Part shown: piece after piece, positions 1-5,189 of the stretch
Numbering within the stretch: position 1 is the stretch's first letter
Layout: every line of letters begins with the position of its first letter
DNA from: Alphaproteobacteria bacterium
GTDB lineage: Bacteria; Pseudomonadota; Alphaproteobacteria; ATCC43930; CGMCC-115725
Assembly: GCA_005888515.1 (NCBI GenBank)
Contig: VAZR01000330.1
Span: 1 to 5,189 of the forward strand
Reading direction: 5' to 3'
Length of the DNA stretch: 5,189 nucleotides
Position numbers and translations under genes: made by a program
The notes under the pieces: model-generated
The model's database searches: none
Seen by the model: the letters and a program-made list of their open reading frames with translations, nothing else
What the model was told of the DNA's origin: nothing

Positions 1-35
1 AGTGCAACAAGTAGAGAACCAGGCCGAGAGACGAC

Positions 36-122
36 CGTCATTGCGAGTGCAGCGAAGCGATATCGTGCCAATGCGGCACACCCGATGGGCATTGCTTCGT
101 CGCTGGGCTCCTCGTAATGACG
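36..122. repeat. REP-like dispersed palindromic element
   Basis: The outer arms are CGTCATTGCGAG (36-47) and CTCGTAATGACG (111-122). They pair over 12 positions with one G-T wobble. A second paired block follows further in: CGAAGC (53-58) with GCTTCG (94-99). A small inner hairpin sits at the tip: GTGCC (65-69) with GGCAC (75-79) around a 5-nt loop. The arm sequence resembles short palindromic repeats that are scattered in many copies between genes of Bradyrhizobium-like alphaproteobacteria (recalled, not searched). Only this copy is in the window. It ends 10 nt before the ATG of the small membrane protein gene, so it occupies that gene's promoter or leader region. Confidence 0.7.
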
Positions 123-132
123 CCGCGAATTG

Positions 133-441
133 ATGCGCTACACCAAAGCGGCACTGCTCCTCTTCGGTCTCGGGCTGGTGCTCGGATTCGCGCTGATCAT
201 CGCCGAGGTGCCGGGGTTCGGTTGGATTGCGAGCGGCGTCATGGCTCTTGGTCTCGTCGCCTTGCCGGTCGGTCTGCTGGCGGACGGGCGAGTGGCCTTC
301 GTTCAGCGGATTCTGGCGCGATTTTCTCGAAAGAGACGCGCCAAGCCGCGTCAACGCGTGAGAACAGTTGCCACCCGCGCGGTCGGTCGCTCCGCCCGGC
401 GGCATCCCGCGGCGCGCCCGGTCCGGCGAAAACGGCGCTGA
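133..441 (+). CDS. Small two-helix membrane protein with Arg-rich tail, hypothetical
   Basis: This encodes 102 residues of no family I recognise. Residues about 6-24 form a hydrophobic helix, followed by a short turn (EVPGFG) and a second hydrophobic stretch at about 30-50. From residue 53 to the end, 21 of 50 residues are Arg or Lys, ending VRRKRR. By the positive-inside rule, both ends should be cytoplasmic with a hairpin through the inner membrane. The basic tail could contact lipids, RNA or DNA, but nothing shows which. I chose ATG at 133; an in-frame TTG lies directly before it at 130. No clear Shine-Dalgarno is visible because the REP-like element ends at 122. The hydrophobic pattern supports this frame over the opposite-strand reading of the same region. 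A GC-rich hairpin follows 3 nt after the stop. Confidence 0.55.
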   Translation: MRYTKAALLLFGLGLVLGFALIIAEVPGFGWIASGVMALGLVALPVGLLADGRVAFVQRILARFSRKRRAKPRQRVRTVATRAVGRSARRHPAARPVRRKRR

Positions 442-443
442 TC

Positions 444-459
444 GGCCGCTGGTGCGGCC
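444..459 (+). terminator. GC-rich hairpin after the small membrane protein gene
   Basis: GGCCGC (444-449) and GCGGCC (454-459) form a perfect 6-bp stem around the loop TGGT, starting 3 nt after the TGA at 441. No T-run follows (CTGGTAAG), so it is not a canonical intrinsic terminator. It may slow polymerase or protect the mRNA 3' end. Confidence 0.25.
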
Positions 460-460
460 C

Positions 461-490
461 TGGTAAGCGTCGTCGCAGGGCTGCCATAAT
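461..490 (+). promoter_or_regulatory. Candidate promoter for the metC-like gene
   Basis: CATAAT at 485-490 matches the sigma70 -10 consensus at 5 of 6 positions. Upstream, 18 bp away, is TGGTAA (461-466), which matches the -35 at only 3 of 6. Transcription would start near 497, giving a leader of about 25 nt before the ATG at 522. The weak -35 and an 80-bp search space keep this tentative. Confidence 0.3.
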
Positions 491-521
491 GCGCGCCCGA
501 GCAGCAGAAAGTTGATCCGAC

Positions 522-1598
522 ATGAAAGACGATGACCGGCCGCGCAATTACCGCAAGGACACGCTGTTAACCCATCTCGGGCGCAACCCCGAGGCGCAGC
601 ACGGCGCAATCAACCCGCCCGTCTATCACGCTTCGACGATCCTTTCGAAAAATGTCGCGGAGTGGGAAAACCGGCGTGACCCGCGGGTGCATTTCGGCGT
701 CGTGCGCTATGGGCTCAGCGGCACCCCGACCACCTTCGCGCTCGAAGAGTTGCTCGCAAAAATCGAGGGCGGCTACCGCGCCGCGATCGTCTGTTCGGGA
801 TTGGCGGCGATTACCGCACCGCTGCAGGGTCTGCTGTCTCAGGGCGACAATATCCTGATGGTCGACTCCGCCTATGGCCCGGCGCGCAATTTCTGCAACC
901 GGGAGGACGTGCCGGCGATTGCCGCGGTCGCTCACAGCCGCGGCGCCAAGGTGGTCATGGACAACACCTGGGCGACCCCGTACCTGTTCCGCTCCTTCGA
1001 GCATGGGGTCGACGTGTCGATCCACGCCGCCACCAAATATATCGGCGGCCATTCCGACGTGATGCTCGGTGCGGTCATTACCAACGAGGAAAGCTGGCTG
1101 CCGGTGCGCTCGATGATCGCCGATCTCGGGCATTGCGCCGGGCCGGACGACATCATCTTCGGATTGCGCGGCATGCGTACCCTGAGCGTGCGCTTGGAGC
1201 GCCACCAGAAGAACGCGACTGAGGTGGCGCGGTGGCTGCAAAGCCGGCCGGAAGTGTCGCGCGTTCTCTACCCGGCCCTGCCGGAAGACCCCGGCTACGC
1301 CCTGTGGAAACGCGATTTTCTCGGCGCCAGCGGCTTGTTCGGCGTTGTGCTCAAAGCGGTGCCGAAAGCGGCGGTCGACGCGTTCGTCGAGTCGCTCGAC
1401 CTGTTCGGCATCGGCGCTAGCTGGGGCGGTTATGAGAGCTTGATCCAGCCCTCCTACCCAGAACGCAGCCGCACCGCGACGCGCTGGCAGGCCGAGGGGC
1501 CGCTGGTGCGCATCCATATCGGCCTCGAGGACCCGCAGGATTTGATCGCCGATCTCGCGCAAGGCCTCGACCGGTTGCGCACGGTGGCCGCGGCGTAA
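522..1598 (+). CDS. metC: Cystathionine beta-lyase (MetC) homologue with internal deletion
   Basis: This is a PLP-dependent Cys/Met-metabolism enzyme. The family cleaves cystathionine to homocysteine, pyruvate and ammonia in the cytoplasm, on the way to methionine. Visible landmarks include YGLSGTPTT (63-71), SAYGP with the PLP-stacking Tyr118, the PLP-pyridine Asp147 in VVMDNTW, and the Schiff-base Lys172 in ATKYIGGHSD. Further on are SWGGYESL (300-307) and the substrate-carboxylate Arg330 in VRIHIGLED. The length is 358 residues against about 390-400 in the family. The shortfall lies at one point: FCN (124-126) runs straight into EDVPAI (128-133), where relatives such as E. coli MetC have about 43 more residues ending in the ESPGS-type strand. 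The frame is kept, but two core strands are missing, so activity is doubtful. The start has only a weak GAAAG (507-511) upstream. The next gene begins 48 bp downstream and is probably cotranscribed. Confidence 0.85.
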   Translation: MKDDDRPRNYRKDTLLTHLGRNPEAQHGAINPPVYHASTILSKNVAEWENRRDPRVHFGVVRYGLSGTPTTFALEELLAKIEGGYRAAIVCSGLAAITAPLQGLLSQGDNILMVDSAYGPARNFCNREDVPAIAAVAHSRGAKVVMDNTWATPYLFRSFEHGVDVSIHAATKYIGGHSDVMLGAVITNEESWLPVRSMIADLGHCAGPDDIIFGLRGMRTLSVRLERHQKNATEVARWLQSRPEVSRVLYPALPEDPGYALWKRDFLGASGLFGVVLKAVPKAAVDAFVESLDLFGIGASWGGYESLIQPSYPERSRTATRWQAEGPLVRIHIGLEDPQDLIADLAQGLDRLRTVAAA

Positions 1599-1633
1599 CA
1601 GAATGGGCCGCAGCACCGCCCGGCGCCGGGCAT

Positions 1634-1638
1634 GGAGG
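1634..1638 (+). promoter_or_regulatory. Ribosome binding site fixing the start of the flavin enzyme gene
   Basis: GGAGG at 1634-1638 lies 8 nt before ATG 1647, within GGAGGAAAGG. It overlaps an earlier in-frame ATG at 1632, which therefore cannot be the start it serves. The translation start is placed at 1647. Confidence 0.75.
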
Positions 1639-1646
1639 AAAGGCTG

Positions 1647-2757
1647 ATGGACACGCTGGAGGCGCTCGCCGTCAACATCCCGCGCGACTATCTCGCGCGG
1701 GCCCGCGAGTTGCGCCCGATCGTCACCGCCGGCGGCGATGAGGCCGAGCGCCGCCGCGAGGTGACGCCCGAGGTCGTGCACGCCCTGATCGAGGGCGGCA
1801 TCTTCAAGATGCTGTTGCCGAAATCATTGGGCGGCGCCGAGCTCGACCCGCTGACCTATACCGCCGTCCTCGAAGAGCTGGCGCGAGGCGACGGCAGCAC
1901 CGCTTGGTGTCTCGGGCAGAATTCCGGTTGCTCGATGATCGCACCCTATCTGGCGCCGGAGATTGCCCGTGAAATCTTTGGCGGCCCGCACGGCATCCTC
2001 GCCTGGGGGCCCGACCTGCCCGGCGCCGGCCGCACCACCGCGGTCGAGGGCGGCTACCGGCTCACCGGGCGGTGGGGCTTCGCGACCGGCAGCCGGCATG
2101 CCACCTGGCTCGGCTGCCACGTGCCGGTTGTCGAACCGGACGGCTCGCCGCGGCTGCTGCCGAATGGCCGGCAACAGGTCCGCACGATGCTGTTCCCGAA
2201 ATCCGAGGCGACAATCATCGACAATTGGTACGTGCTCGGTCTGCGCGGCACCGGCAGCGACAGCTACGCGCTCGAAGAGCTTTTCGTGCCCGAGCGCTAC
2301 ACGGCCGGCCGCGACAACCCCGAGGAGCTACGCGAGCGAGGACCGCTCTACCAGTTCACCAGCGGGATGATCTACGCGATGAGCTTCTCGCATGTGTCGA
2401 TGGGGATCGCGCGCGGCGCCTACGATGCGTTTATCGAGATCGCGCGCGACAAGGTGCCGCGCGGCGCCAAGGGGACGCTGCGCGAGAACAACGTGATCCA
2501 GTCGCAGATCGCGCAATGCGAGGCGCGGCTTAAATCGGCGCGCGCCTATCTGCGCGGCGTGATCGGCGAGATGCGATGTCGTCGCGACGGTCTATCACGC
2601 CGCCGGGGCGGCCGCGATTTTCGAAGCGAACCCGCTCGAACGGCGGATGCGCGATATCCACGCCGGGACCCAGCAGGGCCAGGGCCGCCCGGTGCATTTC
2701 GAGACGGTCGGGCAGATGCTGATGGGTCTGCCGCCGGAAGGACGGATGTTCCGCTAA
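1647..2757 (+). pseudogene. Acyl-CoA dehydrogenase/flavin monooxygenase family gene, frameshifted with internal loss
   Basis: The first 309 codons read as an acyl-CoA dehydrogenase-fold flavoprotein. They show an N-terminal helical domain (about 1-115), a middle beta domain with YRLTGRWGFATGS (137-149), WYVLGLRGTGSDS (194-206) and LEELFVPER (209-217), then the start of the C-terminal helical bundle (about 240-309). At about 2573 the frame changes. From 2575 to the TAA at 2755-2757, another frame encodes the family's C-terminus, DVVATVYHAAGAAAIF through HFETVGQMLMG. The two parts total about 369 residues against about 395-400 expected, so about 30 residues between the helices are gone as well. 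The C-terminal motif resembles the Acyl-CoA_dh_2 group (HpaH/HsaA/DszC-like monooxygenases) more than classical fatty-acid dehydrogenases. Its substrate is unknown. Read without correction, the upstream frame runs on to 3080, antisense to the next gene, with low-complexity Arg-rich sequence. Confidence 0.8.
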
Positions 2758-2767
2758 ACCCGCTTCG

Positions 2768-3961
2768 TCAGCGGTTGCGGGCCCAGTCCTCCGTCCACAG
2801 AAAGTCAGGGCCGAGCTGGTCCAAGCTCGGGCAACCGATCTGCCCCATGACTAGGTCGATCTCGTTGACGAAAATGTCGACCGCCTTCTTGACCCCGGGC
2901 AGCCCGCCAGCCGCGGCGCCATACAAGGTCGGCCGCCCGAAAAAGCAGAAATCGGCGCCGAGGCACAGCGCGATCAAGATATCGGCGCCGCGCCGCACCC
3001 CGCTGTCGAGCAACAGCGTCAGCCGGTCGCCGACCGCCGCCCTAATCGCCGGCAAGACATCGAGCGAACCCGGCGCCTGATCGAGCTGCCGCCCGCCATG
3101 GTTCGACACCAGGATACCGTCGCAGCCGACATCGATGGCGCGCAATGCGTCCTTCGGATCCATGATCCCTTTGACGACGAGGGCGCGCGGGAACAGCTTG
3201 CGGTAAGTCTCGAGGTCGCGCCAGGTCTGGGCGTTGAATGGGCGCACGGAGGAGGCGAATTTGTAGACCTCTTCGGCATCCGCACCGGGCGGCGCATAGG
3301 GTTGCCAATTGCCAAGCATCGGGGTGCCGCCGCCGCGCTTGAAATATTCGACGATCCAGCCGGGATGCGTCATCGCCTCCAACAGGATCGACGGTTTTAG
3401 ACTCAGCGCCTGCAGAAGCCCGCCGCGCACATTCGCGAAGCCGTTGCGGATGTTACGCTCGCGCTTGCCGCCGACCGGTGTATCGACGGTCAGGACCAGC
3501 GCACCCAGCCCGGCATCCGCGCTGCGCCGGATCATATCGGCATTGATCTTCGGGTCGCGCGCCGCATAGAGCTGATACCAATGATTTTTTGGCGCGATCT
3601 TGGCCGCCGCCTCGATCGTCTCGCTGCTGCCACCCGACATGATGTAGGGGATGTTGGCGTCGCGCGCCGCCTCGGCCAGCATCAGATCGGCATGATTGCG
3701 GAACAGGCTCGTCCCACCGGTCGGCGAGATGCCGAACGGGCTCGAAAATTTCTGTCCGAAAATGGTCTTTGACTGATCGCGCGTCGACACGTCGACGAGA
3801 TAGCGCGGCAACAGTCGATGCTTATGAAAGGCCGAGGCATTGGTTTCGAGGCCGCGCTCATCCTCGATCCCGCCCTCGATGTAATCGAAGGCGATCTTCG
3901 GCAAGCGCCGCTTCGCCATGCGGTGCAGGTCTTCGATGTTGACGGCCTGGTCGATCCTCAT
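2768..3961 (-). CDS. FMN-dependent alpha-hydroxy-acid dehydrogenase/oxidase
   Basis: This 397-residue TIM-barrel flavoenzyme belongs to the L-lactate dehydrogenase (LldD)/glycolate oxidase/mandelate dehydrogenase family, which oxidises L-2-hydroxy acids to 2-oxo acids. The full active-site set is present: Tyr27 in FDYIEGG, the FMN-binding SPTGG (79-83), WYQLY with Tyr132, TVDTP (158-162), Arg167/Arg169 in GKRERN, Lys264 in VVKGI, and His288 and Arg291 in SNHGGRQLD. The FMN-phosphate segments DSGVRRG (319-325) and GRP (342-344) are also there. Gly82 sits where glycolate oxidase has Ala. Gly at this place in mandelate dehydrogenase goes with low oxygen reactivity, so a respiratory-chain-linked dehydrogenase is more likely than an oxidase (inference). 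The substrate cannot be told. The start has AAGGGA (3968-3973 complement) 6 nt upstream. The gene lies 76 bp downstream of vapC on the same strand, and its stop is 10 bp from the end of the convergent broken gene. Confidence 0.92.
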   Translation of the reverse strand: MRIDQAVNIEDLHRMAKRRLPKIAFDYIEGGIEDERGLETNASAFHKHRLLPRYLVDVSTRDQSKTIFGQKFSSPFGISPTGGTSLFRNHADLMLAEAARDANIPYIMSGGSSETIEAAAKIAPKNHWYQLYAARDPKINADMIRRSADAGLGALVLTVDTPVGGKRERNIRNGFANVRGGLLQALSLKPSILLEAMTHPGWIVEYFKRGGGTPMLGNWQPYAPPGADAEEVYKFASSVRPFNAQTWRDLETYRKLFPRALVVKGIMDPKDALRAIDVGCDGILVSNHGGRQLDQAPGSLDVLPAIRAAVGDRLTLLLDSGVRRGADILIALCLGADFCFFGRPTLYGAAAGGLPGVKKAVDIFVNEIDLVMGQIGCPSLDQLGPDFLWTEDWARNR

Positions 3962-4037
3962 GGCGTTTCCCTTTTTGCAAGGCGGACGGTGGCGTTGGCC
4001 CGGGCAGGATCGCCCATTTCCGTCGCGATCGGCAATC

Positions 4038-4460
4038 TTACGGCGTCTCTACCCTAGATCCGAGTGTGCGGGCGCTTGCGGCCATCTGTCGGTCGAAGGT
4101 AACGAGCGTCGCGCCGGCCCTCTGGGCCGCCGCGATGTGGATCGCATCGGGCGTTTTCAGCGGCAGATCGAAACGCTGCAGATACGTCGTTGCCGCGGCA
4201 ATATCAATCGGAGTCAGCTCGATCCGCTGTGCGAACCGCATCGCCCATAGATCGAAATCGGCAAGATCGGCACGTGCCTCCGCAAGCGTGCTCTCGTGCA
4301 TTCGGACGCGTCTTGCGATCGCGGAGGAAAATTCGGCCGAGGCGAGATCGCTGACGATCAGCGGTTCTCGGCTCGAGGCGATAAAGCTGTCGGCGCGTCC
4401 GCTGAGCGGCTCCACCGTGAGAAGCGCCACCAGGACATTGGCATCGAGATAAAAGCTCAC
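4038..4460 (-). CDS. vapC: VapC-family PIN-domain toxin (ribonuclease)
   Basis: This encodes 140 residues, the usual length of a VapC toxin. Numbered from GTG 4460, the four acidic residues that hold the catalytic metal are Asp6 (FYLDAN), Glu43 (ASAEFSSA), Asp105 (TPDAIH) and Asp123 (VTFDRQ), so the nuclease should be active. Known VapCs cut tRNA or rRNA and arrest growth until neutralised by the partner antitoxin; the target here is unknown. GTG 4460 overlaps the antitoxin TGA as GTGA, and GAAGAG lies 5 nt upstream, which points to coupled translation. An in-frame GTG at 4466 would add two residues (10-nt overlap) and cannot be excluded. The gene continues the antitoxin transcript and stops 76 bp before the alpha-hydroxy-acid dehydrogenase gene, which read-through could reach. 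Confidence 0.88.
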   Translation of the reverse strand: MSFYLDANVLVALLTVEPLSGRADSFIASSREPLIVSDLASAEFSSAIARRVRMHESTLAEARADLADFDLWAMRFAQRIELTPIDIAAATTYLQRFDLPLKTPDAIHIAAAQRAGATLVTFDRQMAASARTLGSRVETP

Positions 4461-4708
4461 TTCCACTCTTCGTCACGCATCCGGCGCACGAGCGTGGCAG
4501 CATCGGTTTTGGCAGGCTTACGGCCCACTCGCCTGGCACGCAGCCATTCGATATCCGCTTCGGTCATTGGTCGAGGCGGCGGACGTACCGGTTTGAGCTC
4601 GATCACCGGCTCGCCGCGGCGCGTTACGACGATGTGCTCGCCCCTCAAAGCGCGATCGATCAGTTTCGACAGCTGGTTTTTGGTTTCGGCGACGGTATGG
4701 GTACTCAT
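4457..4708 (-). CDS. Phd/YefM-family antitoxin partner of VapC
   Basis: This 83-residue protein has the Phd/YefM N-terminal fold, which dimerises and binds operator DNA: VAETKNQLSKLIDRAL (6-21) followed by GEHIVVTRRGEPVIEL (23-38). The tail from about 45 (PMTEADIEWLRARR, then TLVRRMRDEEWK) is the charged, probably disordered part that wraps and blocks the toxin. It is the first gene of the pair and overlaps vapC by 4 nt. Antitoxins of this family repress their own promoter, more strongly when bound to toxin. The upstream DNA agrees: a perfect palindrome lies on the -10 box. No Shine-Dalgarno precedes the ATG (TTGTCCTG), and the predicted transcript starts at or beside it. Pairing of Phd-type antitoxins with PIN toxins is common, so I give no vapB symbol. 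Confidence 0.88.
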   Translation of the reverse strand: MSTHTVAETKNQLSKLIDRALRGEHIVVTRRGEPVIELKPVRPPPRPMTEADIEWLRARRVGRKPAKTDAATLVRRMRDEEWK

Positions 4709-4714
4709 CAGGAC

Positions 4715-4743
4715 AAGATAGCTATCGGGTGGCCATCTGTCGA
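4715..4743 (-). promoter_or_regulatory. Sigma70-like promoter of the toxin-antitoxin operon
   Basis: On the minus strand, TCGACA (4743-4738; 5 of 6 to TTGACA) is separated by exactly 17 bp from TATCTT (4720-4715; 4 of 6 to TATAAT). The expected start, about 7 nt past the -10, is at about 4708, the A of the antitoxin ATG. The placement predicts a leaderless or nearly leaderless mRNA. Confidence 0.55.
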
Positions 4744-4746
4744 TAG
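4717..4746. promoter_or_regulatory. Palindromic operator candidate with third half-site
   Basis: GATAGCTATC at 4717-4726 is a perfect 10-bp palindrome lying over the -10 box. A further GATAG at 4742-4746 overlaps the -35 box, 25 bp from the first half-site. Short palindromes over the promoter are the usual binding sites of Phd/YefM antitoxin dimers. The protein-DNA assignment is inference. Confidence 0.5.
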
Positions 4747-4768
4747 AAGCCCCGTTTCGGACGCGCCC

Positions 4769-4797
4769 GCTTGCAGCGCCCGGACGGCGCTGTAGGC
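4769..4797. other. Long hairpin in the divergent intergenic region
   Basis: GCTTGCAGCGCC (4769-4780) pairs with GGCGCTGTAGGC (4786-4797) over 12 positions, two of them G-T wobbles, around the loop CGGAC. On the plus strand TGCTTTTA follows, giving a run of only four T. It sits 34 nt before the aldo/keto reductase ATG and upstream of the toxin-antitoxin promoter. It could be an attenuator in the reductase leader, a barrier between divergent units, or a structured repeat. Confidence 0.45.
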
Positions 4798-4830
4798 TGC
4801 TTTTAGGGGAAAAGGAAAATAGGTGCCTTG

Positions 4831-5189
4831 ATGGAATACACGACGCTCGGGCGCACCGGGCTCAGGGTCAGCGTCGCCGGCCTCGGCTGCGGCGGCTTCA
4901 GCCGGTTGGGCCTCGGAACCGGCAAGAGCGAGGCCGACGCCATCGCGATCATCCGCGAGGCCCTCGATCTCGGGGTCAACCTGTTCGACACCGCGGCTGC
5001 CTATGGAACGGAACCGGTGCTCGGCAAGGCGCTCGCCGGCGTGCCGCGCGACAAGGTCGTGATCTGCACCAAGGCGCCGTTCGGGATCAGCAACCCCGAT
5101 TCCCGGCCGGAGCGCGCGGTGGCGAGCCTCGACCGCTCGCTGAAGGAACTCGGCACGGATTACATCGACGTCTATCAGCTGCACGGCAT
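4831..5189 (+). CDS. Aldo/keto reductase, N-terminal part (cut by window edge)
   Basis: The visible 119 codons are the first third or so of an NAD(P)H-dependent aldo/keto reductase, a cytoplasmic TIM-barrel enzyme that interconverts carbonyls and alcohols. It opens MEYTTLGRTGLRVS, and GLGCGG (18-23) follows as the first barrel strand. The whole catalytic tetrad is already visible: Asp53 and Tyr58 in NLFDTAAAYG, Lys81 in ICTKAPF, and His118 in YQLHG. GVNLFDTA and LGTDYIDVYQLH are typical of the bacterial family related to YghZ/Tas and plant-type reductases; the substrate cannot be assigned. The start is supported by AGGTG (4821-4825) 5 nt before the ATG, within a purine-rich leader. It is transcribed away from the toxin-antitoxin pair. 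The gene continues past the right edge. Confidence 0.9.
   Translation, partial: MEYTTLGRTGLRVSVAGLGCGGFSRLGLGTGKSEADAIAIIREALDLGVNLFDTAAAYGTEPVLGKALAGVPRDKVVICTKAPFGISNPDSRPERAVASLDRSLKELGTDYIDVYQLHG

Noticed and set aside
117..547. Alternative frames (plus 117-515, minus 239-547) over the small membrane protein gene
   Set aside because: Both are Arg/Ala/Gly-rich without hydrophobic segments or motifs. The 133-441 frame has a regular two-helix pattern.
567..1781. A 404-codon minus-strand open frame opposite metC
   Set aside because: Its composition (His/Arg/Ala-rich with no recognisable motif) is that of an antisense shadow in GC-rich DNA. The plus strand carries clear MetC motifs over the same bases.
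2757..2783. Possible bidirectional terminator between the convergent genes
   Set aside because: Only 4-5 bp stems can be drawn (CCGC/GCGG or CCCGC/GCGGG) with no T-run on either strand, so this falls short of a supported terminator.
1632..3080. A single 482-codon reading frame spanning the flavin enzyme gene and beyond
   Set aside because: After about codon 314 from ATG 1632 (residue 309 from 1647) it loses family similarity, becomes Arg/Ser/Pro-rich and runs antisense through the end of the intact dehydrogenase gene. The family C-terminus is found in another frame, so this is a frameshift read-through.
4771..4798. TTGCAG/16 bp/TAGGCT as a promoter for the aldo/keto reductase
   Set aside because: The -10 matches at only 3 of 6 positions, and both boxes fall inside the hairpin stem, which explains the sequence better.
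1..5189. CRISPR array, tRNA/rRNA genes, insertion sequence or a new defence system
   Set aside because: I saw no regularly spaced repeats, transposase motifs, tRNA cloverleaf or effector-like genes beyond the VapBC-type pair.

Overview
The window is GC-rich, with codons that strongly favour G or C in third position. Its gene content (MetC-type lyase, flavin-dependent oxidoreductases, VapBC-type toxin-antitoxin, aldo/keto reductase) fits an alphaproteobacterium. The dispersed palindrome near the left edge has arms reading CGTCATTGCGAG and CTCGTAATGACG. It looks like the REP-type repeats I know from Bradyrhizobium/Rhodopseudomonas-like genomes, so Hyphomicrobiales or a near relative is my best guess. 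That placement is inference; no rRNA or other marker is present.

Layout. Bases 1-132 hold the REP-like hairpin. Bases 133-441 (+) encode a small two-helix membrane protein with a very arginine-rich tail. Bases 522-1598 (+) encode a cystathionine beta-lyase/MetC homologue that is open throughout but lacks about 43 internal residues. Bases 1647-2757 (+) are an acyl-CoA dehydrogenase/flavin monooxygenase-family gene, broken by a frame change at about 2573 together with loss of about 30 residues. Bases 2768-3961 (-) encode an intact FMN-dependent alpha-hydroxy-acid dehydrogenase/oxidase, convergent with the broken gene. Bases 4038-4708 (-) are a type II toxin-antitoxin pair: a Phd/YefM-type antitoxin followed by a PIN-domain VapC toxin. 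Bases 4831-5189 (+) are the start of an aldo/keto reductase cut by the window edge. It is divergent from the toxin-antitoxin pair.

How the parts relate. The metC-like and acyl-CoA dehydrogenase-like genes are 48 bp apart on one strand and probably form one transcription unit. Both carry internal losses, which suggests either decay of that unit or an assembly or consensus problem; the genes to the right look intact. The toxin-antitoxin pair has a compact control region. A good sigma70-like promoter (TCGACA, 17 bp, TATCTT) has its -10 box overlapped by a perfect GATAGCTATC palindrome, and its predicted start point falls on or next to the antitoxin ATG. This suggests an autoregulated, possibly leaderless transcript. 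The metabolic genes do not assemble into a pathway that I can name. I see no convincing new multi-gene system. The strongest points for a second look are the two gene scars and the toxin-antitoxin promoter/operator.
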